A stretch of 6,146 nt of DNA from the NCBI GenBank assembly GCA_025351145.1, contig JANXWM010000069.1, forward strand, positions 1 through 6,146, read 5' to 3'. This document shows, piece by piece, positions 1-6,039 of this stretch (position 1 is the first letter of the stretch; every line of letters starts with the position of its first letter). A program made the position numbers and the translations under genes. Source of the DNA: Chitinophagaceae bacterium. Its GTDB lineage: Bacteria; Bacteroidota; Bacteroidia; Chitinophagales; Chitinophagaceae. The notes under the pieces are model-generated. The model saw only the letters and a program-made list of their open reading frames with translations, made no database searches and was not told the origin of the DNA.

Positions 1-588
1 GTTATCCTTATCTGCAATCTGCAGCATGTAATAATAATATTTATTGTCTTTGGAAATATTGTTATCCGTAAAGCTGTAAGTCTTTTCCGCAGTTGTATTG
101 CCGGCAGCTTTTACGCGGCCTATTTCAGTAAAATTATCTCCGTCAATGCTTCTTTTTATAATGAAGCTGGCGGTGTTTTGTTCTGTAACTGTTTTCCATG
201 TAAGCAATGCTTTGTTTGCAGCGGTTGGGTTAATATTGAGATAAGATAAAATAACCGGTAATGAACCTGTTACAGTAAGGGTGCCCGCCATATCCGGCGC
301 ATGTGGAATGCAATGGTAAGCGTAAGCGCCTGCAACTGTAATTGTATAGTCAAAAGTTTTACTGTTGGTATTCATATTAGCATTCCATGTAGCGGCACCT
401 GAAGGAATAGTTACGGAGGTAGTTGTATGGCTGCCATTATCCCAAACCCAGTGGATAACATCGCCTACTACTGCGTTAACCGCTGCAGGCGTAAATTGAT
501 AGTTTGCAACATGCACCGTAATAGTTGCTGCATTTGAAGCAGCAATAAAAGAGAACGCACTAAAGCAGCATAGTAAAAACTTCTTCAT
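1..588 (-). CDS. Secreted cupredoxin (blue copper) domain protein with Ig/FN3-like tail, C-terminus off window
   Basis: The minus-strand frame opens at ATG 588 and stays open for 196 codons to the left edge, so the C-terminus is missing. Residues 1-20 form a signal peptide (MKK, hydrophobic stretch, then SNA before ATITV). Residues about 21-107 form a plastocyanin-like cupredoxin fold. The phrase NYQFTPAAVNAVVGDVIHWV is typical, and type 1 copper ligands are visible as His54 (NGSH), Cys93, His96 and Met100 (YHCIPHAPDM). The His-to-Met spacing is three residues, as in azurin; plastocyanin and pseudoazurin have four. From about residue 111 (PVILSYLNIN, LLTWKTVTEQN, FIIKRSIDGDNFTEIG) it continues as the Ig/FN3-like module often found before type IX sorting domains in Bacteroidota. 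A C-terminal sorting domain beyond the window is therefore inferred. Role: probable exported electron carrier or copper binder; the partner is unknown. No operon partner is visible. Confidence 0.85.
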   Translation of the reverse strand, partial: MKKFLLCCFSAFSFIAASNAATITVHVANYQFTPAAVNAVVGDVIHWVWDNGSHTTTSVTIPSGAATWNANMNTNSKTFDYTITVAGAYAYHCIPHAPDMAGTLTVTGSLPVILSYLNINPTAANKALLTWKTVTEQNTASFIIKRSIDGDNFTEIGRVKAAGNTTAEKTYSFTDNNISKDNKYYYYMLQIADKDN

Positions 589-674
589 AGATTTTTAGTT
601 TTTGTTTCAGATAAAGATACAGGCTTTGCAAGGCAAAAAATTCACAAGATTGTAAAATCTAATGTATTGCACAT

Positions 675-708
675 AAAAAAAAGCGCCCTTTGTTTTATAG
701 GAGCGCTT
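675..708 (-). terminator. Rho-independent terminator of the osmC-metZ unit
   Basis: Read on the minus strand, AAGCGCTC (708-701) pairs with GGGCGCTT (688-681), giving an 8-bp GC-rich stem with one G-U pair and a 12-nt loop. It is followed directly by a T run (complement of the A run at 675-682). It lies 22 bp after the metZ stop codon, the expected place. On the plus strand there is no T run after the stem, so it acts only for leftward transcription. Confidence 0.8.
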
Positions 709-729
709 GTAAAATGTATACCTGCTGAA

Positions 730-1914
730 TTAGCTTTTCTCCAATCCCTGTAAAATATCATTAATAATATCGTCCACATGTTCCAGCCCGCAGGAAATAC
801 GGATAAGGCCGGGCGTAATACCAACAGACAATCTTTCCGCCTCACTCAATTTAGAATGTGTAGTGCTTGCCGGGTGCGATGCAATACTTCTTGTATCGCC
901 AAGGTTAGCAGTCATAGAAAGCATTTGCAGGCTGTTCAAGAATTTCTTACCGCTTTCAATACCGCCCTTTATTTCAAAGCAAACAATACCACCGCCTGCT
1001 TTCATTTGCTTAATGGCTATATCGTATTGCGGATGGCTTTTTAAGAATGGATATTTAACCAGCGAAACTTTATCATGGTTCTCCAGTGCATGTGCAACCT
1101 TCATTGCATTTTCACAATGGCGCTGCATGCGCACATCTAATGTTTCAAGGCTCTTGCTCAATACCCATGCATTAAAGGCAGATAACGACGGGCCCGTATT
1201 TCTGCAGAACAAATAAATATCCCTTATAAGGTCGGCCCTGCCAACAATTACGCCACCTAAAACTCTTCCTTGTCCGTCGATCCATTTAGTGGCAGAATGC
1301 ACCACAAGATCAGCACCGTATTCAATTGGTTTTTGTAATAAAGGCGTGGCAAAACAATTATCAACATTCAAAATCACTTTATGCTTTTTTGCAAAAGCAC
1401 TCACCCATTCAAGATCAATTATTTCTAACTGCGGGTTGGTAGGCGTTTCTAGATAAATCATTTTAGTATTGGGCTGTATGGCAGCTTCCCATGCTTCTGC
1501 ATCATTCGCAGGCACCAATGTACATTCAATACCATACCTCGGTAAAAACTTGGTTACAATGGTGTAAGTGCTGCCAAACACAGAGCTGCAGCAAAGCAAA
1601 TGATCGCCCTGTTTAAGCAATGCGAATATAGAACCAAACACAGCAGCCATACCGGTTGCAGCAGCAAAGCCAGCCTCTGCACTTTCAAGTGCCACCATCT
1701 TTTCTACAAACTCATCTACATTGGGATTGCTGAAACGGCTGTAAATATTATCATCATTTTGTTCGGCAAATGCGCCCCCCATATCATCAGCCTCATCAAA
1801 AGTAAAACTGCTGGTAAGGTACAATGGCGTTGAATGTTCCATCTGCCATGTCTTTGGCGTTTGTATGCGTATGGCTTTGGTTAAAGGGTGCAGTTCGTTC
1901 TGTTGCTCACTCAT
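730..1914 (-). CDS. metZ: O-succinylhomoserine sulfhydrylase (trans-sulfuration family PLP enzyme)
   Basis: This 394-residue protein has the full length of the Cys/Met-metabolism PLP enzyme family (fold type I). The family makes homocysteine from an activated homoserine ester and sulfide in the cytoplasm. Visible landmarks are YSR (58-60, cofactor phosphate contact from the neighbouring subunit), ATGMAA (86-91, phosphate loop), Asp185 in NVDNCFATP (cofactor ring nitrogen), Lys210 in HSATKWIDGQGR (Schiff-base lysine) and Arg372 in LIRISCGLE (substrate carboxylate). The xDGQGRxxGG extension after the lysine and SVFG in place of the CYGGT of cystathionine synthases point to the MetZ branch. O-acetylhomoserine sulfhydrylase or methionine gamma-lyase activity cannot be excluded by eye. 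The ATG at 1914 has no Shine-Dalgarno, normal for the phylum. It follows osmC by 29 bp and probably shares its transcript. Confidence 0.85.
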   Translation of the reverse strand: MSEQQNELHPLTKAIRIQTPKTWQMEHSTPLYLTSSFTFDEADDMGGAFAEQNDDNIYSRFSNPNVDEFVEKMVALESAEAGFAAATGMAAVFGSIFALLKQGDHLLCCSSVFGSTYTIVTKFLPRYGIECTLVPANDAEAWEAAIQPNTKMIYLETPTNPQLEIIDLEWVSAFAKKHKVILNVDNCFATPLLQKPIEYGADLVVHSATKWIDGQGRVLGGVIVGRADLIRDIYLFCRNTGPSLSAFNAWVLSKSLETLDVRMQRHCENAMKVAHALENHDKVSLVKYPFLKSHPQYDIAIKQMKAGGGIVCFEIKGGIESGKKFLNSLQMLSMTANLGDTRSIASHPASTTHSKLSEAERLSVGITPGLIRISCGLEHVDDIINDILQGLEKS

Positions 1915-1943
1915 TATTCTTATGCTTAATGTTTAGTTGTAAT

Positions 1944-2369
1944 TTATTGTTTGTGTACAAAGGTATTCCAGGTAAGGTTAGTACCGCCCCTTGTTAATGT
2001 GGCGCTTACCGAGCAGTATTTCTCCATAGATAATTCCACGGCACGTTTGGCTTTATCTTCATCCACATCGCCATAAATATGAAATTCCAGTTCAATGTCT
2101 TTCCACAGCGAAGGTTCTTTGCAAACCTCACGTTCACCTTTAACAACCATCTTATAATCCTTTACTTCCTGGCGCTGTTTTTTTAAAATACTTATTACAT
2201 CAATGGCGCTGCAGCCTGCAAGGCCCATCAGTAACATCTGCATGGGACGCACACCAAAGTTATCACCCCCATGATCCGGACTGGTATCCATTCTTACTGC
2301 ATGGCCGTAAGCATCTGTAGCTTCAAAACCATACTCGCCATGCACACGCGAAAGCTCTACTGTTATCAT
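1944..2369 (-). CDS. OsmC family protein, YhfA-like
   Basis: This 141-residue protein belongs to the OsmC/Ohr superfamily of small dimeric thiol proteins, some of which reduce organic hydroperoxides using two cysteines. The two family positions are present: Cys53 in LAGCSAIDVISIL, at the start of the central helix, and Cys119 in MEKYCSVSATL. Cys83 is an extra cysteine. The wording GCSAIDVxSIL and YCSVSATL resembles Escherichia coli YhfA more than OsmC or Ohr proper, and the function of that subgroup is not settled. The start at ATG 2369 gives the usual short beta-strand lead (MITVELSRVHGEYGFEATDA). It is the first gene of a likely two-gene unit with metZ, which hints at a role tied to sulfur or thiol metabolism; that link is inferred from context only. 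Confidence 0.85.
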   Translation of the reverse strand: MITVELSRVHGEYGFEATDAYGHAVRMDTSPDHGGDNFGVRPMQMLLMGLAGCSAIDVISILKKQRQEVKDYKMVVKGEREVCKEPSLWKDIELEFHIYGDVDEDKAKRAVELSMEKYCSVSATLTRGGTNLTWNTFVHKQ

Positions 2370-2389
2370 CGTTTTAAATTAAAGAGCGG

Positions 2390-2417
2390 CGAAGGTATTT
2401 CATTTTAAAATATCAAA
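2390..2417 (-). promoter_or_regulatory. Candidate osmC-metZ promoter
   Basis: On the minus strand TTTG (2417-2414) is followed after 16 bp by TACCTTCG (2397-2390). The Bacteroidota primary sigma consensus is TTTG, about 17-23 bp, then TAnnTTTG. There is one mismatch in the -7 element and the spacing is slightly short. Its position just upstream of the osmC start fits a short leader, but such AT-rich matches occur by chance. Confidence 0.35.
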
Positions 2418-2439
2418 TGTTAGTGCAGTGATTTAAGTA

Positions 2440-2535
2440 AATTTTATGAACCGGGCTTAAGGTTTTCATGGCATCGGCTGTTGCGTCGCACTCTTGTACT
2501 GTTGGACTATGAATAAGCTTTATCGCAGCGTAGAT
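2440..2535 (-). repeat. Repeat family copy C (partial, inverted)
   Basis: Read on the minus strand, this segment matches the first part of the copy at 5709-6014. The 20-mer AGTACAAGAGTGCGACGCAA (2500-2481 here, 5750-5769 there) is identical. Flanks also align loosely: ATCTAC before it, CCAA just ahead of the word, and CGAT then CGGTT after it. The 43-bp core and terminal dyad of the long copies are not recognisable here. It lies upstream of osmC and points in the direction of osmC transcription. It does not look coding. Confidence 0.65.
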
Positions 2536-2706
2536 TGAGTATAATTTGTACCCAAAAAAAATAAAACAATTAAAATATTGTATTACTTTACAAATCAAAA
2601 TTTGAGTTTCATACTTAAATGTTGCCAATGTTCTGTCCCGATTATTAATGTGTTTTACGGAAGCTTAGTATTAAACCTCCAGTCATTTACTATTAAAAAC
2701 ATCCAA

Positions 2707-4131
2707 ATGATAGTCGAAAGCCAGCCTGGCGACCATTTTTCCAGATTTGACTTAAGTACAGAAAATACTTTAGTCAAAATTTCAGCTACTCTCCTGCTCA
2801 TCATTATAGCAAACTTTTTAAAATTTATATTAAAAGAATACATTTCAATAGGAACACCGTTTCTTATCTATTTTGCTATTGTAATGGCATGCGGAAGGTT
2901 TATTGGCTTTTGGTATGCAGTATTCTGTTTTATGGTTTGCGGCATTATTGCTGCAATATTTTTCATTATCCCCGAACATGGTTTTGGGTTAACTGCAATT
3001 GTTCAACTGTTTATATATTTCATTGAAAGTTTATTTATCGCTGTTACTGCCTCGGGGTTTACAAAAGCGTTAACCACAGTAAAAATCAACATAAGCAACT
3101 TTAAACTGCTCGTAAGCCACAGTGAAGATGGAATTGCCAGGATTTCAAAAGAGGGTAAAATTTTTTATATCAGTCCCGCGATTGAAAAAATTACAGGATT
3201 AAATAAAGAAGAACTTGTTGCAGGCGGTTTCAATATTTTTCCTGAAGAAAAAGAGAGGAAACTGGTAGCAGAAAGTTTTTTAAATGTAATAAACCAACCT
3301 GGTAAAAGCATAACCATTGTTCACGGCTACAATAATAAAAGCAATCAAAAAAAATGGATGGAAACAATTTTTACCAACCATTTAAATGTAAAAGGCCTCA
3401 ATGCAATTGTAGCCAATTTCAGAGATGTTACAGAAAGAGTAGAAGCCGACATGAAAAAAAATGATTTCATTGGTATAGCAGCCCACGAAATTAAAAACCC
3501 TTTGGCTGTGGTAATGTTGAAAGCAGAATTGCTTGAAAATGCTTTACTGGAAAACAATCTGGAAGAAGCAAAAGAAATTATCACAAACTTTAGCCGCGGT
3601 ACTCAAAAAATTTCGCAGCTGTTAAATGAGCTGCTTGATTTTTCAAGTTTTGAGACGATGCTGAAAAAAATGGATTTTACTGAGTTTGACCTTCATACAA
3701 TAATTGAAGGCAGTCTCTTTACTTTTAGAGCGGCATACAATAATCATGTTGAGGTAAGAGGTGAAACCCGTACAAAAATTTTTGCAGATCAATTCCGCGT
3801 TGAACAGTTACTGGTAAACCTTTTAACCAATGCAGCAAAATATTCACCACCTGAAAGTATTGTAACTGTAACCTGCAGCATTGAAAAAGAATTTATCAAA
3901 ATTGCAGTAAAAGATCAGGGCATAGGAATTCCTCAAAGTCATCTTCCGTTTATATTTAATAAATTTCACCGGGTAAAGAACGACAGGTCCAGGGGGTTTG
4001 GCCTCGGGCTTTATATATGTTCCGAAATAGTTAAGGCATATAACGGAGAAATAGGCGTGCAAAGCGAAGAAGGCAAAGGCTCTGTTTTCTGGTTTACGCT
4101 TCCCGTTAATATTAAAGATGTTACAAACTAA
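2707..4131 (+). CDS. Membrane-bound PAS sensor histidine kinase (orphan)
   Basis: From ATG 2707 this is a 474-residue sensor kinase. The frame is open upstream, but the only earlier start is TTG at 2578, which would add 43 residues of unconvincing sequence, so I take the ATG. Residues about 24-116 hold four membrane helices with almost no periplasmic loop, resembling the DUF4118 (KdpD-type) membrane unit. A PAS domain follows at about 130-245 (DGIARISKEGKIFYISPAIEKI to NFRDVTERV). The HisKA domain has the phosphoacceptor His260 in IAAHEIKNPLA. The ATPase domain shows the N box with Asn375 (LLTNAAKYSP), G1 Asp403 (DQGIGIP), F box (IFNKFHRV) and G2 (RGFGLGLYI, about 429-437), so it looks catalytically complete. 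No response regulator is adjacent, so its partner and signal are unknown. Confidence 0.9.
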   Translation: MIVESQPGDHFSRFDLSTENTLVKISATLLLIIIANFLKFILKEYISIGTPFLIYFAIVMACGRFIGFWYAVFCFMVCGIIAAIFFIIPEHGFGLTAIVQLFIYFIESLFIAVTASGFTKALTTVKINISNFKLLVSHSEDGIARISKEGKIFYISPAIEKITGLNKEELVAGGFNIFPEEKERKLVAESFLNVINQPGKSITIVHGYNNKSNQKKWMETIFTNHLNVKGLNAIVANFRDVTERVEADMKKNDFIGIAAHEIKNPLAVVMLKAELLENALLENNLEEAKEIITNFSRGTQKISQLLNELLDFSSFETMLKKMDFTEFDLHTIIEGSLFTFRAAYNNHVEVRGETRTKIFADQFRVEQLLVNLLTNAAKYSPPESIVTVTCSIEKEFIKIAVKDQGIGIPQSHLPFIFNKFHRVKNDRSRGFGLGLYICSEIVKAYNGEIGVQSEEGKGSVFWFTLPVNIKDVTN

Positions 4132-4254
4132 CCTGCTCTCCTTGCTGAAAAATATAATGTTCCGGGATTTTTCTTCTCAGCAGAATTTACTTTCATAGCT
4201 TTTGTGTGTGGCAGTAACTCTGCGGCTACCTGGTAATAACTTTCAATTTGACCC

Positions 4255-4600
4255 CGCATTCTACGTTTTGGTAAAAGCTCAATAATGATATAACCGTACA
4301 ACAGTGCGTCCCGATGAAACATACGGGATTTAAAAACGCAAGTAAAGCATGTAGAATTACTGCATTATGGACAATTAAATTGTATTGTTTACTGTATTGT
4401 TCCCCTGTCTTGCACAGGGCAACCTGAAACTTATGATAAAAACCTTTCGTGAAAGTGGTGAACAGTAAAAAATATAATTGTAAAAAGGATTGTTTTAAAA
4501 CAGGATATTCATTTTTAATTATGTTATGACTCCCTTTGCCAAAGGGCATATATCTAAAGTTCAAGATGCCCTACGGAACATCTTGAACAACCGGGGACTG
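4255..4600 (+). repeat. Repeat family copy A, long direct copy
   Basis: About 346 bp align, with small indels, to 5709-6014. Shared blocks in the same order are TGGTAAAAGC (4269-4278 and 5723-5732), a GTACAA.AGTGCG word (4296-4307), AACTTATGATAAAAACCTTT (4428-4447, identical at 5843-5862), a 43-bp perfectly identical core (4483-4525 and 5898-5940) and the dyad ending CATCTTGAACAAC. Between the word and the 20-mer the copies differ in length and sequence. The matching frames are broken by indels, so conservation is at DNA or RNA level. Boundaries are approximate. Confidence 0.85.
4559..4588 (+). repeat. Perfect 10-bp inverted repeat at the end of copy A
   Basis: GTTCAAGATG (4559-4568) and CATCTTGAAC (4579-4588) are exact reverse complements around a 10-nt loop (CCCTACGGAA). 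No T run follows, so it is not a standard terminator; it could be a transcript hairpin or a protein-binding dyad. The equivalent at 5974-6003 has two changed bases in its left arm (GTTCAGTATG) and an intact right arm. Confidence 0.8.
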
Positions 4601-4647
4601 TTTCCCAGTATAAACTGCATGCCGTTTTATAACAAAAACTATACTCT

Positions 4648-4677
4648 TTTGAGCAATTAACATTGTGTGTATATTTG
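4648..4677 (+). promoter_or_regulatory. Bacteroidota-type promoter for the DoxX-like membrane protein
   Basis: TTTG (4648-4651), an 18-bp spacer, then TATATTTG (4670-4677) match both parts of the Bacteroidota primary sigma consensus TTTG / TAnnTTTG exactly. Transcription would begin near 4683, leaving a leader of about 155 nt before the ATG at 4838. It lies just after repeat copy A, outside it. Confidence 0.6.
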
Positions 4678-4837
4678 AGTAACGACAATATTTTTTTTAC
4701 AACCTGCCGTTAGTGGCAATTTTTAACCGGCACTATGCTCTGAAAAAAAGACAATGCAATAACCACTAAAAATACGCTGATTCTTTATCACGATTAAAAT
4801 GCTTTATTGGGCAAGAAAATAAAAATTTTCTATCAAT

Positions 4838-5635
4838 ATGCGAAACCTATATAATGCTGGCCGCATCTTCTATGGTATCGCTATAGCGGGGATCGGGTTG
4901 CTGACAATTTATTATAAAGATTTTCCTTATATGCTCATACCTCCAAAACATTCATGGATCCCCGGCCTTGTAATGCTTGCCTATATTTTCGGGACCACGC
5001 TAATGTTGGCTGGAGCTTGTATTGTTTTTGAAAAAAAAGTCAGGCCAATTTCTCTCCTGCTGGGAAGTGCGCTTCTATTGATATTTTGCTTTTATTTTAT
5101 CCCATATGAATTTATAATCAGTTCAGATTATATGCATTTTGGGGATTGGGAGAATTCAGCGAAAGAATTAGCATTATCCAGCGGTGCACTTGTGATCGCC
5201 GGCTGCTTTTCAGAAAAAAATGAAAGCCCTCTTATCAGGCTTTTGGGGAAGCTGATACCCTTCGGAGCTATTCTCTTTTCGATAACGATTATCAGTTTTG
5301 GCGTTGATCATTTTCTATTTGCCAAAGAGGCAGCAGACTATGTGCCAACATGGGTGCCATACCATTTATTCTGGATGTATTTTACTGGTACAGCATTAAT
5401 TGGTTCTGGTTTTGCGATTATTTTGAAAATAAAGTCCTGCATAGTTGCCACTCTTTTAGGTACAATGATTTTTACTTGGTTTATCATTCTCCACATCCCC
5501 AGAGTGATAGCTTCTCCTTCTGCTTATATTGGAAGTGAAGTTACCAGCGCATTTATAGCGCTTGCCTATAGCGGAATTGCTTTTGTTATTGCTGGGACTA
5601 CTAAAAGACAGCAGACCAAACACACGTATGTTTGA
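4838..5635 (+). CDS. DoxX-like integral membrane protein with duplicated four-helix unit
   Basis: The product has 265 residues and about eight predicted membrane helices, near residues 8-26, 42-63, 70-92, 108-123, 137-160, 175-197, 201-222 and 235-253. The tail is short and basic (KRQQTKH). The two halves are related: YIFGTTLMLAG (49-59) aligns with YFTGTALIGSG (181-191), LLLGSALLLIFCFYFIP (73-89) with TLLGTMIFTWFIILHIP (205-221), both at a constant offset of 132, and SSGALVIAG (114-122) with YSGIAFVIAG (244-253). Such four-helix units resemble the DoxX/DoxD-like group, whose members are mostly uncharacterised; I cannot name a substrate or partner. No signal peptide is evident. It has its own promoter and is transcribed alone, bracketed by repeat copies A and B. 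Confidence 0.75.
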   Translation: MRNLYNAGRIFYGIAIAGIGLLTIYYKDFPYMLIPPKHSWIPGLVMLAYIFGTTLMLAGACIVFEKKVRPISLLLGSALLLIFCFYFIPYEFIISSDYMHFGDWENSAKELALSSGALVIAGCFSEKNESPLIRLLGKLIPFGAILFSITIISFGVDHFLFAKEAADYVPTWVPYHLFWMYFTGTALIGSGFAIILKIKSCIVATLLGTMIFTWFIILHIPRVIASPSAYIGSEVTSAFIALAYSGIAFVIAGTTKRQQTKHTYV

Positions 5636-5708
5636 CATTTCCTAATGGCCAATTTACTAATTTAATTATTTCCGCCGTTGTTAGTCGCCCTCCCAAACAA
5701 CGATTCGC

Positions 5709-6014
5709 TTCGATCTACTCTATGGTAAAAGCCCAATATATAATCCAAAAGTACAAGAGTGCGACGCAAGGAACGATACCCAAAGAACCGCTGTTCGGTT
5801 AAAAAAACCTGGTTGTTTCTTGTCTTTTGTAAAGCGACCTGGAACTTATGATAAAAACCTTTTTGCAAAAAGAGTGAATGGTAAAAATTATAATTATAAA
5901 AGGATTGTTTTAAAACAGGATATTCATTTTTAATTATGTTGCTAATGGCTCTATAAAAGATTATATATTTAAAGTTCAGTATGCCATGCAGAACATCTTG
6001 AACAACGGTTACTG
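5709..6014 (+). repeat. Repeat family copy B, long direct copy
   Basis: About 306 bp, the direct counterpart of 4255-4600 and partial counterpart of the inverted segment 2535-2440. It carries the 20-mer shared with copy C (5750-5769), AACTTATGATAAAAACCTTT (5843-5862), the 43-bp core identical to copy A (5898-5940) and the degenerate terminal dyad (5974-6003). It therefore links the other two copies into one family. No transposase, terminal inverted repeats or target-site duplication are visible. Confidence 0.85.
5939..5971 (+). promoter_or_regulatory. Weak promoter candidate for the 6040 gene, inside repeat copy B
   Basis: TTG (5939-5941), a 22-bp spacer and TATATTTA (5964-5971) differ from the Bacteroidota consensus by one base in the -7 element, and the -33 element is only three bases. 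If used, transcription starts at about the terminal dyad (5974-6003) and the leader is short. Copy A has TATATCTA at the equivalent place without a well-spaced -33 element. Confidence 0.3.
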
Positions 6015-6039
6015 AAATTATAACTTTAAAAGATTATTT

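Larger units (their letters stand above)
2370..2706. other. Divergent spacer between osmC and the histidine kinase gene
   Basis: This 337-bp gap separates osmC (minus) from the kinase (plus) and must hold both promoters. For osmC, the minus strand has TTTG (2417-2414), 16 bp, then TACCTTCG (2397-2390), one base from the Bacteroidota -7 consensus TAnnTTTG; the leader would be short. For the kinase I see only a poor match: TTTA (2519-2522), 18 bp, ATAATTTG (2541-2548). A partial copy of the window's repeat family occupies 2440-2535. The kinase frame remains open back to a TTG at 2578, but that stretch is probably untranslated. Confidence 0.5.
4132..4837. other. Long non-coding spacer with repeat copy A and a promoter
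   Basis: This 706-bp gap has no convincing gene. Near the kinase stop there is an imperfect hairpin at 4143-4182 (TGCTG/CAGCA outer arms, AAAAAT/ATTTTT inner arms). It lacks a T run after it and is at best a weak terminator. Repeat copy A fills 4255-4600, ending with a perfect 10-bp dyad. A good promoter for the downstream membrane protein lies at 4648-4677. Its leader of about 150 nt holds a small imperfect hairpin (TGCCGTTA 4705-4712 against TAACCGGCA 4724-4732, one bulged base). A 112-codon minus-strand frame over the repeat is rejected as a gene. Confidence 0.6.
5636..6039. other. Non-coding spacer with repeat copy B
   Basis: This 404-bp gap separates the DoxX-like gene from the next plus-strand gene. 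The first 70 bp hold no clear terminator for the upstream gene. Repeat copy B covers about 5709-6014, so the copy ends only some 25 bp before the next start codon. A 68-codon minus-strand frame here (5662-5868) is rejected as a gene, as it lies over the repeat and is not conserved in copy A. Confidence 0.6.

Noticed and set aside
612..637. TTTG (637-634) and TATCTTTA (619-612) on the minus strand as a cupredoxin gene promoter
   Set aside because: Spacing is only 14 bp and the -7 element has a mismatch; too weak to list.
778..1833. Several plus-strand open frames of 77-117 codons opposite metZ
   Set aside because: They are antisense shadows of a gene with clear family motifs; none shows its own domain.
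1958..1965. Exact -7 element TACCTTTG on the minus strand ahead of metZ
   Set aside because: It lies within the last codons of osmC and no TTTG or TTG stands at the required distance upstream; likely coincidence, though an internal metZ promoter is not fully excluded.
2413..2628. 71-codon minus-strand frame upstream of osmC
   Set aside because: Overlaps the repeat and the candidate osmC promoter, and has no family resemblance.
2370..2706. SAM-type riboswitch ahead of the osmC-metZ unit
   Set aside because: The expected leader is very short and no multi-helix SAM aptamer core is recognisable.
4226..4564. 112-codon open frame on the minus strand over repeat copy A
   Set aside because: It lies on the repeat; the copy B equivalent keeps only a short stretch (KGFYHKFQVAL) before indels break the frame, so similarity is nucleotide-level and not protein-level.
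5662..5868. 68-codon open frame on the minus strand over repeat copy B
   Set aside because: Not preserved in copy A, low-complexity composition and no recognisable domain; explained by the repeat.
4132..6039. Insertion sequence or MITE explanation for the repeats
   Set aside because: No transposase fragment, no terminal inverted repeats at both ends and no target duplication could be seen; the copies end at different distances from their genes. Kept only as a dispersed repeat of unknown type.
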